The notes below the pieces were generated by a model. It made no database searches, had not been told where the DNA came from, and saw only the letters and a list, made by a program, of their open reading frames with translations. 64,000 nucleotides of DNA, taken from contig NZ_CP088149.1 in assembly GCF_002845275.2 (NCBI RefSeq), forward strand, positions 3,592,501 through 3,656,500, given 5' to 3'. The translations under genes were made by a program, and so were the position numbers. Below, in pieces: positions 19,644-29,429 of the stretch (its first letter is position 1; each line of letters opens with the position of its first letter). Origin of the DNA: Pseudomonas sp. S06B 330. Lineage in GTDB: Bacteria > Pseudomonadota > Gammaproteobacteria > Pseudomonadales > Pseudomonadaceae.

Positions 19644-19906
19644 GCTGCGGGCCTTGGCGGCTGCTCGGCGCCGATGGCATTGAGTACCTGAGCGCGCAAC
19701 CCGGCGAACTGGGTGGCCATCGTCGCAGCAAGATCTATGGACGACTGGACTGTCCGGGGGCGTTGCGGGCTATCGCGCGGGGCGGGTATGTAAAGCACCG
19801 GGTGTTCTTTCTCGATGTCGAGGCTGCGCGGGCCGCGGGGTATCGACCCTGTGCGGTGTGCATGCGAGCAGCCTACCGGCAGTGGAAGAGCGGTGCCGAT
19901 GAGTGA
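19640..19906 (+). CDS. Stand-alone Ada-type metal-binding domain lacking the acceptor cysteine
   Basis: An 88-residue protein resembling the zinc domain at the N-terminus of Ada: RSKIYGRLDC, then VKHRVFFLDVEAARAAGYRP, then CAVC. Ada has IYCRPSC, in which the first Cys accepts methyl from DNA phosphotriesters; here that position is Gly34. Cys38, Cys71 and Cys74 remain as metal ligands, and His53 or Cys3 could supply a fourth. The GTG at 19640 overlaps the ogt stop and has AGG seven bases upstream; another GTG two codons earlier sits too close to that site. Phosphotriester repair is not expected. A DNA-binding or structural zinc role is my inference. Confidence 0.78.
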   Translation: MSCGPWRLLGADGIEYLSAQPGELGGHRRSKIYGRLDCPGALRAIARGGYVKHRVFFLDVEAARAAGYRPCAVCMRAAYRQWKSGADE

Positions 19907-19916
19907 AGGCGGTCAG

Positions 19917-19944
19917 TGTGGGCACCGGCCTTGCCGGCGATAAG
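19917..19944. repeat. REP-like element, family B (degenerate)
   Basis: It reads tgtgggcaccggccttgccg and continues gcgataag. It matches the other family B copies in this window (27441-27466, 45361-45387, 46477-46563), which carry tgtgggagctgg followed by a cttaccagcga or ccttgccggcga core. Confidence 0.5.
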
Positions 19945-19953
19945 GTCGACACC

Positions 19954-20892
19954 TCACTCAGCACACTCACGCAACCACTCAATCATCACCCTAACCCGCA
20001 ACGGCAACGGATCACGCGGCGGATGCACCAGGTAATAGCCCTGCCCCACCGCGGGTTCGAATTCACCCAGCGGCAGGATCAACAACCCTTGATCGATCAG
20101 CGGTTGCACCAATTGCCGACGGCCCATGGCCACGCCGACATGATTGCTTGCAGCCACCGCACATAAATCAGCACGATCGAACGTCAGCGCTGCACTTGGC
20201 AGGTGCGCCTGCGCATCATGCTGGCGCGCCCAACGCTGCCACTCGGCATCAAAGGCGGCATGCTCCCAGGCCAGGGCATCGTGCAATAACGTGCATTGAC
20301 GCAATTGCTCGGGCGCATCAATCAGGCCATGACGCTCGGCGTATTGGCGGCTGCACACCGGCGCCACCTGTTCGGCCATCAGCAATTGACTGACCAACCC
20401 CGGAAAGTCCCCGTCGCCATACAGCAGTGCCAGGTCGATATGCCGGGCACGAAAATCCACCGCCTCGTTGCCGGTACGGATGTCCAGACTGATCTGCGGA
20501 TTGCGCTGCTGGAAGTCCGCCAGCCGCGGTACCAGCCAACATTGGGTAATGGACGGCCGGGCATAGAGCGTCAGGGCGCCGCTGACGGTCGAGGTGGAAT
20601 CCGCCTGCAGGGCTTCTTCCAGGTCCTCCACCAGCCCCTGCACCAATCGGTACAGGCGCTCACCTTCGTCCGTCAGGCGAATGCGTCGGGTCAGGCGTTC
20701 AAACAGGCGCAACGCCAGCACCTGTTCGAGCCGGGCAATACGGTGACTGACTGCGCTGGGGGTCAGGTGCAACTCTTGCGCTGCCAGGGTAAAACTCAAG
20801 TGCCGCGCGGCCACGGCGAAGGTGTGCAGGTTGGCAAACTGCGCCCCGGTCAGACGGTTGCCAAGGCGTGGTGGCAGGTTGAGCATGCTCAC
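19954..20892 (-). CDS. dsdC: LysR-family regulator, DsdC-like
   Basis: The 312-residue protein has an N-terminal LysR helix-turn-helix ([35 protein letters not shown]) and a full effector domain ([20 protein letters not shown]). These blocks and the direct link to dsdA identify it as DsdC, the D-serine-responsive activator. Unlike in E. coli, where dsdC is divergent, it lies downstream of dsdA on the same strand with a 4-base GTGA overlap. It would therefore be co-transcribed with its target. The GTG at 20892 is used; an ATG two codons later is possible. Confidence 0.85.
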   Translation of the reverse strand: MSMLNLPPRLGNRLTGAQFANLHTFAVAARHLSFTLAAQELHLTPSAVSHRIARLEQVLALRLFERLTRRIRLTDEGERLYRLVQGLVEDLEEALQADSTSTVSGALTLYARPSITQCWLVPRLADFQQRNPQISLDIRTGNEAVDFRARHIDLALLYGDGDFPGLVSQLLMAEQVAPVCSRQYAERHGLIDAPEQLRQCTLLHDALAWEHAAFDAEWQRWARQHDAQAHLPSAALTFDRADLCAVAASNHVGVAMGRRQLVQPLIDQGLLILPLGEFEPAVGQGYYLVHPPRDPLPLRVRVMIEWLRECAE

Positions 20893-22241
20893 TGCCCGGC
20901 CAGCACGATACGGCCCTTGGCCAGATACGCGTCCATTTCTGCCCGCGGCACCATGCTGCCGCCCGTACCCCAGACCAGGTGAGTGGCCCGCTGCATACGC
21001 GCGTCATCCAGCCCCAGGCGTTGGCGATAGCCCTGGGTTTCGTGCAGCACCTGCACCATGCCGGGCACCCCGGCCAGTGCCGACGGCTCCAGTTCATAGC
21101 CCTCACAGGCCTGCATCTGCGCCAGCAAGCGGTACAGGGTGGCATCGTCGACGGTGTAGTAACCGTCGATCAGGCGCTGCATCGCCCGGCCGACAAAGCC
21201 TGAAGGCCGCCCCACCGCCAGGCCATCGGCCGCGGTCTGGTTATCGATACCAACGTCATACACCGAGACCTCATCATGGAGCCCGGTATAAACGCCGAGG
21301 AACATACACGGCGAATGGGTGGGTTCAGCGAACAGGCAATGCACCGCATCGCCAAACACCAACTTCAGGCCAAACGCCACGCCGCCAGGGCCACCGCCGA
21401 CGCCGCACGGCAGGTAGACAAACAATGGATGCTCGGCATCCACCGCAATGCCCTGCTCGATCAATTGGCGCTGCAGGCGCTCGGCCGCCACAGCGTAGCC
21501 AAGAAACAGGTTGTGCGAGTTCTCGTCGTCGACGAAATGACACCGCGGATCGGCTTCAGCTTCCTGACGCCCCTGTTCCACCGCTACGCTGTAGTCAGCG
21601 CTGTATTCGCGCACCTCGACCCCATGGGCGCGCAAGCGGTCTTTCTTCCACTGCCGAGCGTCCGCCGACATGTGCACCGTGGCCTTGAAGCCCAGGCGCG
21701 CACTGATGATACCGATCGACAAGCCGAGGTTGCCGGTCGAGCCCACGGCAATGCTGTACTGGGCAAAGAACGCCCGTGCCGCCTCGCTGTCGAGCGTGGC
21801 GTAATCATCACCCGGCTGCAGCAGTCCACCGGCCAGCGCGAGGTCTTCCGCGTGCTTAAGCACTTCATAGATGCCGCCACGGGCCTTGATCGAACCGGAA
21901 ATTGGCAGCAGGTTGTCGGCCTTGAGCCACAGGGCACCGCCCTCGGGCAACTGATGCTCGGCGCGCAGCACAGCCTGCAGCGCCGGGAGCGGCAACAAGG
22001 GCGACTCGATGATGCCGGCGCTGGCTGCGGTTTCGCTAAACGCCGACTGGATGAACGGTGCAAAACGCTGCAATCGCTCGCTGGCCTCGCGCACATCCTG
22101 CGCAGTCAACGGCACATCACCCAACGCTTCAGCAGTCGGCGCACAGTGCGGGTTGAACCAGCAGGTCGGGCGCAACGCCACCAGCTCGGCGATCAGCGGG
22201 TGGCTCTGACACCAGTCGTTCACAGGTCGTTGCAGCGGCAT
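20889..22241 (-). CDS. dsdA: D-serine ammonia-lyase
   Basis: A 450-residue PLP enzyme converting D-serine to pyruvate and ammonia, for detoxification or use as a carbon source. The lysine that binds PLP is Lys119 in [19 protein letters not shown], matching the E. coli position. Later blocks include [46 protein letters not shown] and a C-terminal glycine loop ([10 protein letters not shown]). The ATG of [10 protein letters not shown] has GGAG seven bases upstream; a closer ATG at 22247 overlaps the ribosome site. It overlaps dsdC by four bases. No D-serine transporter is adjacent. Confidence 0.94.
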   Translation of the reverse strand: MPLQRPVNDWCQSHPLIAELVALRPTCWFNPHCAPTAEALGDVPLTAQDVREASERLQRFAPFIQSAFSETAASAGIIESPLLPLPALQAVLRAEHQLPEGGALWLKADNLLPISGSIKARGGIYEVLKHAEDLALAGGLLQPGDDYATLDSEAARAFFAQYSIAVGSTGNLGLSIGIISARLGFKATVHMSADARQWKKDRLRAHGVEVREYSADYSVAVEQGRQEAEADPRCHFVDDENSHNLFLGYAVAAERLQRQLIEQGIAVDAEHPLFVYLPCGVGGGPGGVAFGLKLVFGDAVHCLFAEPTHSPCMFLGVYTGLHDEVSVYDVGIDNQTAADGLAVGRPSGFVGRAMQRLIDGYYTVDDATLYRLLAQMQACEGYELEPSALAGVPGMVQVLHETQGYRQRLGLDDARMQRATHLVWGTGGSMVPRAEMDAYLAKGRIVLAGQ

Positions 22242-22428
22242 GGTCATACTCCATTGGCAAGCGGATAGAACGATTAAGCGTCAGGCGCCGGGTGCATTAC
22301 AACCGATGGTTACTCAGGCCATGGATGATCCCTGTTCAGCCATGCGCCAACGTGCAGACCGGCGCACTTCTGCTACCTTGGGAATACCCTCTTCATCGTC
22401 TGACGCACACATCTACAGGTGACCCATC

Positions 22429-24534
22429 ATGGCGCGCACCACCCCCATCGAGCTGTACCGCAATATCGGTATCGTCGCCCATGTTGACGCGGGCAAGACC
22501 ACCACCACCGAACGGATCCTGTTCTACACCGGGGTCAACCACAAAATGGGCGAGGTGCACGACGGCGCCGCAACCATGGACTGGATGGCCCAGGAGCAAG
22601 AACGCGGGATCACCATCACCTCGGCAGCGACCACGGCGTTCTGGCAAGGCTCGACCAAGCAGTTCCCGGAAAAATACCGTTTCAACATCATCGACACCCC
22701 CGGTCACGTTGACTTCACCATTGAGGTGGAGCGCTCGCTGCGTGTACTCGACGGTGCCGTGGTGGTGTTCAGCGGCGCCGATGGCGTGGAACCGCAATCG
22801 GAGACGGTCTGGCGCCAGGCCAACAAATACCATGTGCCGCGCATGGCCTATGTCAACAAAATGGACCGCCAGGGCGCTGACTTCCTCAAGGTGGTCAAAC
22901 AGATCGACCAGCGCCTGGGCCACCATCCGGTACCGATCCAACTGGCGATTGGCGCCGAGGAGCACTTCATCGGCCAGGTCGACCTGGTGAAGATGAAGGC
23001 CATCTATTGGAATGAAGATGACAACGGCACCAGCTATCGCGAAGAAGACATTCCTGAAGACATGCTGGCGCTGGCCAACGAGTGGCGCGCACACATGATC
23101 GAAGCGGCCGCCGAGGCCAATGACGAGTTCATGGAGCTTTACCTCAACGGTGAAGAGCTGAGCAATGAGCAGATCAAGGCCGGCCTGCGCCAACGCACCC
23201 TGGCCAATGAAATTGTCCCGGCGATCTGCGGCTCCTCGTTCAAGAACAAAGGCGTGCCGCTGATGCTCGATGCGGTCATCGACTACCTGCCAGCGCCCTC
23301 GGAAATCCCCGCCATCAATGGCACCGATCCGGATCACGAAGACAAGCACCTGGAGCGCCACGCTGACGACAGCGAGCCGTTTTCTGCCCTGGCGTTCAAG
23401 ATTGCCACCGACCCCTTCGTCGGCACCCTGACCTTCGCCCGCGTCTATTCCGGCGTACTCAGTTCCGGCGACGCGGTGCTCAACTCGGTCAAAGGCAAAA
23501 AGGAACGGGTCGGGCGTATGGTGCAGATGCATGCCAACCAGCGCGCCGAGATCAAGGCCGTGTGCGCCGGTGATATCGCCGCGTTGATCGGCATGAAAGA
23601 CGTCACCACTGGCGACACCCTGTGCGATATCAACAAACCAATCATCCTCGAACGCATGGACTTCCCGGACCCGGTGATTTCGGTGGCGGTCGAACCCAAG
23701 ACCAAGGCCGACCAGGAGAAGATGGGCATCGCCTTGAGCAAGCTGGCCCAGGAAGACCCGTCCTTTCGCGTGCGCACCGATGAAGAAACCGCACAAACCA
23801 TTATCTCCGGCATGGGCGAGCTGCACCTGGACATCATCGTTGACCGCATGCGGCGTGAATTCGGTGTCGAGGCCAACATCGGCAAGCCGCAAGTGGCCTA
23901 TCGCGAGAAGATCCGCAATACCTGTGAGATTGAAGGCAAGTTCGTCCGCCAGTCCGGTGGTCGCGGCCAGTACGGCCACTGCTGGATCCGCTTCGCACCG
24001 GGTGAAGAAGGCAAGGAAGGCCTGGAGTTCGTCAACGAAGTCGTCGGTGGCGTGGTTCCTCGCGAGTACATCCCGGCAATTCAAAAAGGCATCGAAGAGC
24101 AGATGCAGAACGGTGTGCTGGCCGGTTACCCGCTGATTGGCTTGAAAGCAACGGTGTTTGATGGCTCGTACCACGACGTTGACTCCAACGAAATGGCGTT
24201 CAAGGTCGCGGCCTCCATGGCCACCAAGCAACTGGCGCAAAAAGGCGGTGCCGTGTTGCTGGAGCCGGTGATGAAAGTCGAGGTAGTGACCCCAGAGGAA
24301 TACCAGGGCGACATCATGGGTGACCTGAGCCGCCGTCGCGGAATGATCCAGGAAGGTGGCGAAACCCCTGCCGGCAAGGTGATACGGGCTGAAGTGCCGC
24401 TGGGCGAGATGTTTGGTTACTCCACCCAAATGCGTTCCATGACGCAGGGCCGGGCCAGTTACACCATGGAATTCACCAAGTACGCCGAAGCCCCGGCAAG
24501 CATCGCGGACGCGATTATCAAAAAACAGGGATAA
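22429..24534 (+). CDS. fusA2: Elongation factor G, second copy
   Basis: A complete 701-residue EF-G. Its GTPase motifs are [13 protein letters not shown] (P loop), [13 protein letters not shown] (switch I), [11 protein letters not shown], and [10 protein letters not shown] in place of the usual NKxD context. The domain IV tip region ([14 protein letters not shown], here [11 protein letters not shown]) is intact. It stands alone, away from the str operon with rpsL, rpsG and tuf. That matches the fusA2 paralog known in P. aeruginosa and other pseudomonads, which may specialise in translocation or ribosome recycling. AGGTGA precedes the ATG. A REP pair directly after the stop probably forms the transcript end. 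Confidence 0.92.
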   Translation: MARTTPIELYRNIGIVAHVDAGKTTTTERILFYTGVNHKMGEVHDGAATMDWMAQEQERGITITSAATTAFWQGSTKQFPEKYRFNIIDTPGHVDFTIEVERSLRVLDGAVVVFSGADGVEPQSETVWRQANKYHVPRMAYVNKMDRQGADFLKVVKQIDQRLGHHPVPIQLAIGAEEHFIGQVDLVKMKAIYWNEDDNGTSYREEDIPEDMLALANEWRAHMIEAAAEANDEFMELYLNGEELSNEQIKAGLRQRTLANEIVPAICGSSFKNKGVPLMLDAVIDYLPAPSEIPAINGTDPDHEDKHLERHADDSEPFSALAFKIATDPFVGTLTFARVYSGVLSSGDAVLNSVKGKKERVGRMVQMHANQRAEIKAVCAGDIAALIGMKDVTTGDTLCDINKPIILERMDFPDPVISVAVEPKTKADQEKMGIALSKLAQEDPSFRVRTDEETAQTIISGMGELHLDIIVDRMRREFGVEANIGKPQVAYREKIRNTCEIEGKFVRQSGGRGQYGHCWIRFAPGEEGKEGLEFVNEVVGGVVPREYIPAIQKGIEEQMQNGVLAGYPLIGLKATVFDGSYHDVDSNEMAFKVAASMATKQLAQKGGAVLLEPVMKVEVVTPEEYQGDIMGDLSRRRGMIQEGGETPAGKVIRAEVPLGEMFGYSTQMRSMTQGRASYTMEFTKYAEAPASIADAIIKKQG

Positions 24535-24539
24535 GGCCT

Positions 24540-24653
24540 GTAGCCGCTGCCGCCAGGCTGCGATCGGGCGTGAAACGCCCGCCACTCACACCCCATCAGG
24601 GTGGCGGGATGACGACCGTTCGCAGCCGATCGCAGCCTGGCGGCAACGGCTAC
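24540..24653. repeat. Inverted pair of REP elements, family A
   Basis: Two 28-base copies in opposite orientation with one mismatch: gtagccgctgccgccaggct at 24540 and its reverse complement ending at 24653. Between them sit two smaller hairpins: gggcg/cgccc, and cccgccac/gtggcggg at about 24578-24608. Related single copies are at 33193 and 50895. The position 5 bases after the fusA2 stop suggests use as a transcript end or mRNA stabiliser. Confidence 0.85.
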
Positions 24654-24763
24654 GAATCGATCGCGCTCGGGCAATAGAGTTGCTCCCACCTTGCCCACCA
24701 GACCTGTAGACTTGCCTGCAAAGCCAAGTCACCGGCCGTCTTTCGTTTGGAGTTTGCCCCCCG

Positions 24764-25486
24764 ATGTTCGCCCTCACCCACTTTGTCGCCCCGCCTGAGG
24801 AGTCGATCAAGAGCCAGATCCTGCAACTGGTGGTCGACAACCTGACCGACATCAGCGCGATTGGCATCACCCCGAGCAACCCGCTGTACAGCCTCTACCA
24901 ATACGGTATCGGTTTTGAGGTGCACCTGTACCTGGAGGCCATGGCCGGAACCCGCGACCTGTCAGTCGAACTGATTGTGGCGTGCGACCCGCGGGACCCA
25001 CAGACCGTCACCGGCTTTCTCCTCTACCTGCCGGTACAGGGCGATTCCCAAGCATGCAGCGTGGCCTACCTTGCCGTGCACAGCCGCTACCGTCGCCTGG
25101 GCATCGCCCGCGCCATGCTGGCGCAAATGACTGCACGGTACCCGCATGCAGAACTGGCCTGCGCGGTGAACAAGGTGGGGTACTTCGAGGCCATGGGCTT
25201 TACAGTGCTGGCGGCGCGCGGACCTCAGGTGCTGATGAACACCCGCGATCATACCAGCGAGGGCCAAGTGGCCATGCTCGACGTGGCACCGATCTACCGT
25301 ACCCTGGAAGTGCAGCAGATCCATACCTACCTGCTCAAACAGCACGGCAAGCGGGCCATGGTCGATGCTGAAAAGCAACGCGACCGCCACCTTGACCAGT
25401 TGCAACGCAAGGCACAGGCCTTTGTCCAGGAGCGTTTGGGCGAGCGCGCCTGGCAGCAGCGTGGCACCACGGTGCACCTGGTCTAA
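24764..25486 (+). CDS. GNAT-family N-acetyltransferase
   Basis: A 240-residue protein whose centre carries the acetyl-CoA binding loop: VAYLAVHSRYRRLGIARAML, the R-x-x-G-[IL]-A form of motif A, preceded by VTGFLLYLPV. The C-terminal 60 residues are helical and charged and may be an accessory arm. The substrate is unknown. It follows fusA2 at 230 bases, separated by the REP pair, so it is probably independent. It overlaps the convergent LysR gene by 4 bases. Confidence 0.8.
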   Translation: MFALTHFVAPPEESIKSQILQLVVDNLTDISAIGITPSNPLYSLYQYGIGFEVHLYLEAMAGTRDLSVELIVACDPRDPQTVTGFLLYLPVQGDSQACSVAYLAVHSRYRRLGIARAMLAQMTARYPHAELACAVNKVGYFEAMGFTVLAARGPQVLMNTRDHTSEGQVAMLDVAPIYRTLEVQQIHTYLLKQHGKRAMVDAEKQRDRHLDQLQRKAQAFVQERLGERAWQQRGTTVHLV

Positions 25487-26376
25487 TGGCCGACCTGCGC
25501 CGCCAACTCGACCAGCACCTGCAAGACAAACCCGGTGCTCTGCTCCACTTGCCCTTGCCGACTGGCAATTCCCAGATGGCGCCATAGGCCAGGGCGTAGC
25601 GGGCGCATGCACAACCGTGAGTCAGGCGCCGGCGCGCTACCCTCGTGGGGCAGCAAGGTAGCGCCATAACCGGCGGCCACCAGGCTCTTGATCGCGTCGT
25701 TGTAGTTGAGCTGGATGCGCGCCTGCGGTTGCAGGCCTGCCGTGGCGAACCACTCGCTGGTCACCCGTGACAGCTGCGTCGTACTGTCATTGAGAATCAG
25801 CGCGCGGCTGGCCATCCAGGCCGGCGTGATACGCGATGGCGGCGCCCAGCTGGAAGGGACAAAGGCCATGATCGGATCGCGACGCCACGGCTGGATCTGC
25901 ACGCCCTTGACTGCGGCTTGCGGCAAGGCCACCAAGCCCAGGTCGAGGGTACCGTCCTGCAGGCGGCCGAGCGACTCGCGCGAGGTCAGCACCTGAACCT
26001 GCACATCAATGCCAGGGTGGCGCACGCCAAGAATATCCAGTGCTTGGGGTAACAGGTGGGCGATGGCACCGGTCGACGCCCCCAGACGCACGCGTCCACT
26101 CAAGCCCTGCACCTGTCGTTGCACTTCATCCAGCGCCTGTTCGGCATCAGCCAATAGCCGGCGTGCACGCTCCAGCAATGTCTCACCAATCGCCGTGGGG
26201 TGGATCTGCCCGCGCTTGCGCGTCAGCAATGGTGCGCCGATGCGCGCCTCAAGGTCAGCAATGTGCAGGCTGACCGTAGGGGGGGCCAGGTTCAGCACGC
26301 GGGCGGCCTGGGCAAAGGAACCCAGGTCGGCAATCACCACCAGGGTTCGCAGACGGTCGAGGCTGATTTCACGCAT
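25483..26376 (-). CDS. LysR-family transcriptional regulator
   Basis: A 297-residue LysR protein: N-terminal helix-turn-helix (LDRLRTLVVIADLGSFAQAA, VLNLAPPTVSLHIADLEARI) and an effector-binding domain (VRLGASTGAIAHLLPQAL, DGTLDLGLVALP, LVAAGYGATLLPHEG). It is divergent from argC with 111 bases between. A perfect 7-bp inverted repeat sits 10 bases from its start, so autoregulation and control of argC are likely. The effector is unknown; an arginine-related ligand would be a guess. Confidence 0.87.
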   Translation of the reverse strand: MREISLDRLRTLVVIADLGSFAQAARVLNLAPPTVSLHIADLEARIGAPLLTRKRGQIHPTAIGETLLERARRLLADAEQALDEVQRQVQGLSGRVRLGASTGAIAHLLPQALDILGVRHPGIDVQVQVLTSRESLGRLQDGTLDLGLVALPQAAVKGVQIQPWRRDPIMAFVPSSWAPPSRITPAWMASRALILNDSTTQLSRVTSEWFATAGLQPQARIQLNYNDAIKSLVAAGYGATLLPHEGSAPAPDSRLCMRPLRPGLWRHLGIASRQGQVEQSTGFVLQVLVELAAQVGH

Positions 26377-26385
26377 GGGATATTT

Positions 26386-26406
26386 TCATTCAGTATTTAT
26401 GAATGA
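26386..26406. promoter_or_regulatory. Inverted repeat between the LysR gene and argC
   Basis: Perfect arms tcattca / tgaatga with a 7-base spacer in an AT-rich patch. It contains the T-N11-A spacing used by LysR proteins and lies 10 bases upstream of the LysR gene, the usual place for an autoregulatory site. Confidence 0.5.
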
Positions 26407-26487
26407 CAACATCATGATATTCAAATTTTCTTTCGTCCAGATCGGCGCGAGCATAGGCACTTCCCGAATTGATTCATTGAGAACACC

Positions 26488-27420
26488 ATGCACCAGCCTC
26501 TTGTCTTTATCGATGGTGACCAAGGCACTACCGGCCTGCAGATCCACGCCCGCCTGCACGGGCGTGATGACCTGCGCTTGCTGACCCTGCCCGACGCCGA
26601 GCGCAAAGACCCACAGCGCCGCGCCGAGGCCATCAACAGTGCCGATGTGGCGATTTTGTGCCTGCCTGACGACGCCGCGCGCCAGGCGGTGGCAGCGATC
26701 GTCAACTCGAGCGTACGGGTGATCGACGCCAGTTCTGCACACCGCACCAGCGCCGGTTGGGTGTACGGCTTGCCTGAACTGGATCAACAGCAGGCCGAGC
26801 AAATCGCCCAGGCCAAGCGCGTGAGCAACCCCGGTTGCTACCCCACCGGGGCGATTGCCTTGTTGCGCCCCTTGGTGACTGCCGGGTTGGTGCCGACGGA
26901 CTATCCATTGACCGTCAACGCCGTGTCGGGCTATTCCGGCGGTGGCCGCGCGGCGGTCGAGCGCCACGAGACGCCTGGGCTGTACGCGGCACAAGGGGTG
27001 TTGGTGTATGGCTTGAACCTGGATCACAAGCATGTGCCAGAAATCCAGCAGCATGCCGGCTTGTCCCATCGGCCGGTGTTTGTGCCCAGCTATGGCAGTT
27101 ACCGTCAGGGCATTGCCTTGACCATTGCCCTGCAGACACGGCTGCTACCGGCCGGCGTCAGCGCTGCTCACTTGCAGGATTGCCTGCGCGAGCACTACCA
27201 CGGTTCGCGTTATGTGCAGGTAGCGCCGCTGGAGCATGGCGAAGCAACGCCAATGCTTGATCCGCAAGCGCTGAATGACAGCAACAACCTGCGCCTGGCG
27301 GTATTTGCCAATGAGGCCCATGGGCAGGTGCTGCTCACGGCGGTGTTTGACAACCTGGGTAAGGGTGCCTCGGGGGCTGCGGTGCAGAACCTGGAGCTGA
27401 TGTTGGCGGCGATGGCCTGA
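26488..27420 (+). CDS. argC: N-acetyl-gamma-glutamyl-phosphate reductase (short type)
   Basis: The 310-residue protein is the short form of ArgC, which reduces N-acetyl-glutamyl phosphate to the semialdehyde in arginine synthesis. Landmarks are the nucleotide fold [17 protein letters not shown], the catalytic cysteine in [15 protein letters not shown] and [15 protein letters not shown]. No other arginine gene is near, and pseudomonads usually carry a separate long argC. This may therefore be the second copy, possibly linked to another pathway. The divergent LysR gene is its probable regulator. Confidence 0.9.
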   Translation: MHQPLVFIDGDQGTTGLQIHARLHGRDDLRLLTLPDAERKDPQRRAEAINSADVAILCLPDDAARQAVAAIVNSSVRVIDASSAHRTSAGWVYGLPELDQQQAEQIAQAKRVSNPGCYPTGAIALLRPLVTAGLVPTDYPLTVNAVSGYSGGGRAAVERHETPGLYAAQGVLVYGLNLDHKHVPEIQQHAGLSHRPVFVPSYGSYRQGIALTIALQTRLLPAGVSAAHLQDCLREHYHGSRYVQVAPLEHGEATPMLDPQALNDSNNLRLAVFANEAHGQVLLTAVFDNLGKGASGAAVQNLELMLAAMA

Positions 27421-27440
27421 TTCAGGGCCGCTGCGCGCCC

Positions 27441-27466
27441 CATCGCCGGTAAGACCAGCTCCCACA
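27441..27466. repeat. REP-like element, family B
   Basis: It reads catcgccggtaagaccagct and continues cccaca. It has the same orientation and core as the right arm of the pair at 46538-46563. It lies between the convergent ends of argC and the SH3-like gene. Confidence 0.65.
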
Positions 27467-27487
27467 AGGTGGGGGTTGGCGCCAGAC

Positions 27488-27841
27488 CTAATCGACCCGC
27501 TGCACCACCGCCAACGGCACCCACCCCGCCACACCATCGCGGGTCCGGCAACACCACACCCAACCATTCAACTGCCTGCCACCCTCCAGCCTATCGCCCG
27601 GGTCCACCTCCAGCTCCCTGGCACAGTAATCCTCAAGCGCCCTGCCGTGGCCTTCATCCAAGCGCTCAAGGACTTGGTCCGGCACCCAGCCGCCTGGCTG
27701 GCCTGGGGTGGTGCAGAAGTACCAATTATCCCAGCCTTCATCACCTGAGTAGCGTTCACCAATGGCCAATAGATCGCCCTTGGACAGGGTAATGGGTTCG
27801 GGGTACTCGTTTCGATGGCTGCTGAGTGCTATGAACTTCAC
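27488..27841 (-). CDS. Small protein with two SH3-like repeats
   Basis: A 117-residue cytoplasmic-looking protein without a signal peptide. Two similar halves can be seen: residues 1-60 (PITLSKGDLLAIGER then GGWVPDQVLERLD) and 64-117 (LEVDPGDRLEGGRQ then AGWVPLAVVQRVD). Each ends in GWVP, the terminal strand pattern of SH3 domains. The start is GTG with GGAGGT eight bases upstream. Function is unknown; variant SH3 repeats often bind peptides. It is divergent from the SulP gene. Confidence 0.7.
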   Translation of the reverse strand: MKFIALSSHRNEYPEPITLSKGDLLAIGERYSGDEGWDNWYFCTTPGQPGGWVPDQVLERLDEGHGRALEDYCARELEVDPGDRLEGGRQLNGWVWCCRTRDGVAGWVPLAVVQRVD

Positions 27842-27974
27842 CTTCTGTCACCTCCGTATGACTGCACAGGTTCCAATTGCCAACCAGCACTGGCCGGCTC
27901 TTGTGAATTTACGTAGCATCCTACCCTTTTTTCGCGAGCAGCCCAGCGCTGCCGCTCCGCGCTTCGGGTAGTTC

Positions 27975-29420
27975 ATGAAAACACGTTCCATACGCACCGA
28001 CGTCCTGGCAGGACTCACCACCTCCTTCGCCCTGGTGCCCGAGTGCATCGCCTTCGCGCTGGTCGCGCACCTGAATCCGTTGATGGGCCTCTACGGCGCA
28101 TTCATCATCTGCACACTGACCGCCTTGCTCGGTGGCCGGCCCGGGATGATCTCCGGCGCAGCCGGCTCTATGGCGGTCGTCATCGTCGCGCTGGTGGTGC
28201 AGCACGGCGTGCAGTATCTGCTGGCGACGGTACTGCTCGGTGGCTTGATCATGATCGCCTTCGGGCTGCTGCGCCTGGGCAAGCTGGTACGGATGGTGCC
28301 GTATTCGGTGATGCTCGGTTTCGTCAACGGCCTGGCGATCATCATCGCCCTGGCTCAGCTGGAACATTTCAAGCATGACGGCGCCTGGCTCAGCGGTTCG
28401 CCGCTGTACCTGATGGCCGGCCTGGTGGCGCTGACCATGGCGATTGTCTATCTGCTGCCACGCCTGACGCGCAGTGTGCCCCCGGCGTTGATCGCGATCC
28501 TTGGTGTGGGTGCCGGGGTCTATCTGCTCGACCTGCCAACCCGCACCCTCGGTGATCTGGCGCACATCGCCGGTGGCTTGCCGATGCTGACTTGGCCAGA
28601 CATCCCGTGGAACCTGCAAACCCTGCAGATCATCGCGCCCTACGCGATCCTGATGGCGTTGGTCGGCCTGCTGGAAACCCTGCTGACGCTCAACCTCACC
28701 GACGAAATCACCGAAAGCCGCGGCTACCCCAATCGCGAGTGTGTCGCCTTGGGTGTGGCCAATATGACCTCCGGCCTGTTCGGTGGCATGGGCGGCTGCG
28801 CAATGATCGGCCAGACCGCGATCAACCTCAGCTCCGGCGGCCGCGGCCGCCTGTCCGGGGTAGTGGCTGGGGTGATGATCCTTATGTTCGTGCTGTTTCT
28901 GTCGCCACTGATCGAGCGGATCCCCCTGGCGGCGCTGGTCGGGGTGATGTTCGTGGTCGCCCAGCAGACCTTCTCCTGGGCGTCGCTGCGGGTGCTGCAC
29001 AAGGTGCCGGCGAGCGACACCCTGGCAATCATTGCGGTGACCGTCGTCACCGTACTCACCGACCTGGCCACCGCCGTACTGTTCGGTATCGTCATCGCTG
29101 CGATCAACTTCGCCTGGCAGCAAGCGCGCGAACTGTATGCCGATAGCCACCTGGAAACCGATGGCAGCAAGCTGTACCGGGTCCACGGCACCTTGTTCTT
29201 CGCTTCGACCACGCCGTTTCTCAACCAGTTCGACCCGGTCAACGACCCGGCCCAAGTGACCCTCGACTGCCAGCACTTGAACTTCGTTGACTACTCGGCG
29301 ATTGCGGCGCTCAAAACCCTGCGCGAGCGCTACAGCAACAACGGCAAGCATCTGCGCGTGGTGCATCTGTCCGAGCGCTGCAAGCAATTGCTCAAGCGTA
29401 CCGACCTGCACTACAGCTAA
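27975..29420 (+). CDS. SulP-family anion transporter
   Basis: A 481-residue membrane protein with the SulP core: DVLAGLTTSFALVPECIAFAL, ISGAAGSMAVVIVALV, and LLTLNLTDEITESRGYPNRE followed by GGMGGCAMIGQT. It has about eleven hydrophobic segments and a C-terminal STAS domain (VTLDCQHLNFVDYSAIAALK). SulP members carry sulfate, bicarbonate or dicarboxylates; the substrate is not readable here. No carbonic anhydrase gene is adjacent. It converges with the CAP-domain gene, only 9 bases away, with no obvious terminator. Confidence 0.88.
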   Translation: MKTRSIRTDVLAGLTTSFALVPECIAFALVAHLNPLMGLYGAFIICTLTALLGGRPGMISGAAGSMAVVIVALVVQHGVQYLLATVLLGGLIMIAFGLLRLGKLVRMVPYSVMLGFVNGLAIIIALAQLEHFKHDGAWLSGSPLYLMAGLVALTMAIVYLLPRLTRSVPPALIAILGVGAGVYLLDLPTRTLGDLAHIAGGLPMLTWPDIPWNLQTLQIIAPYAILMALVGLLETLLTLNLTDEITESRGYPNRECVALGVANMTSGLFGGMGGCAMIGQTAINLSSGGRGRLSGVVAGVMILMFVLFLSPLIERIPLAALVGVMFVVAQQTFSWASLRVLHKVPASDTLAIIAVTVVTVLTDLATAVLFGIVIAAINFAWQQARELYADSHLETDGSKLYRVHGTLFFASTTPFLNQFDPVNDPAQVTLDCQHLNFVDYSAIAALKTLRERYSNNGKHLRVVHLSERCKQLLKRTDLHYS

Positions 29421-29429
29421 AAAGCGTAC

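Noticed and set aside
22393..24585. A 730-codon open frame opposite the whole of fusA2
   Set aside because: It mirrors a highly biased GC-rich gene, has no ribosome site, and its translation resembles no protein; it is a codon-bias shadow.
27921..29411. A 496-codon open frame opposite the SulP gene
   Set aside because: Rich in Gln, His and Asp in the way antisense frames of membrane genes are. The SulP frame has clear family motifs and the two cannot both be functional on this evidence.
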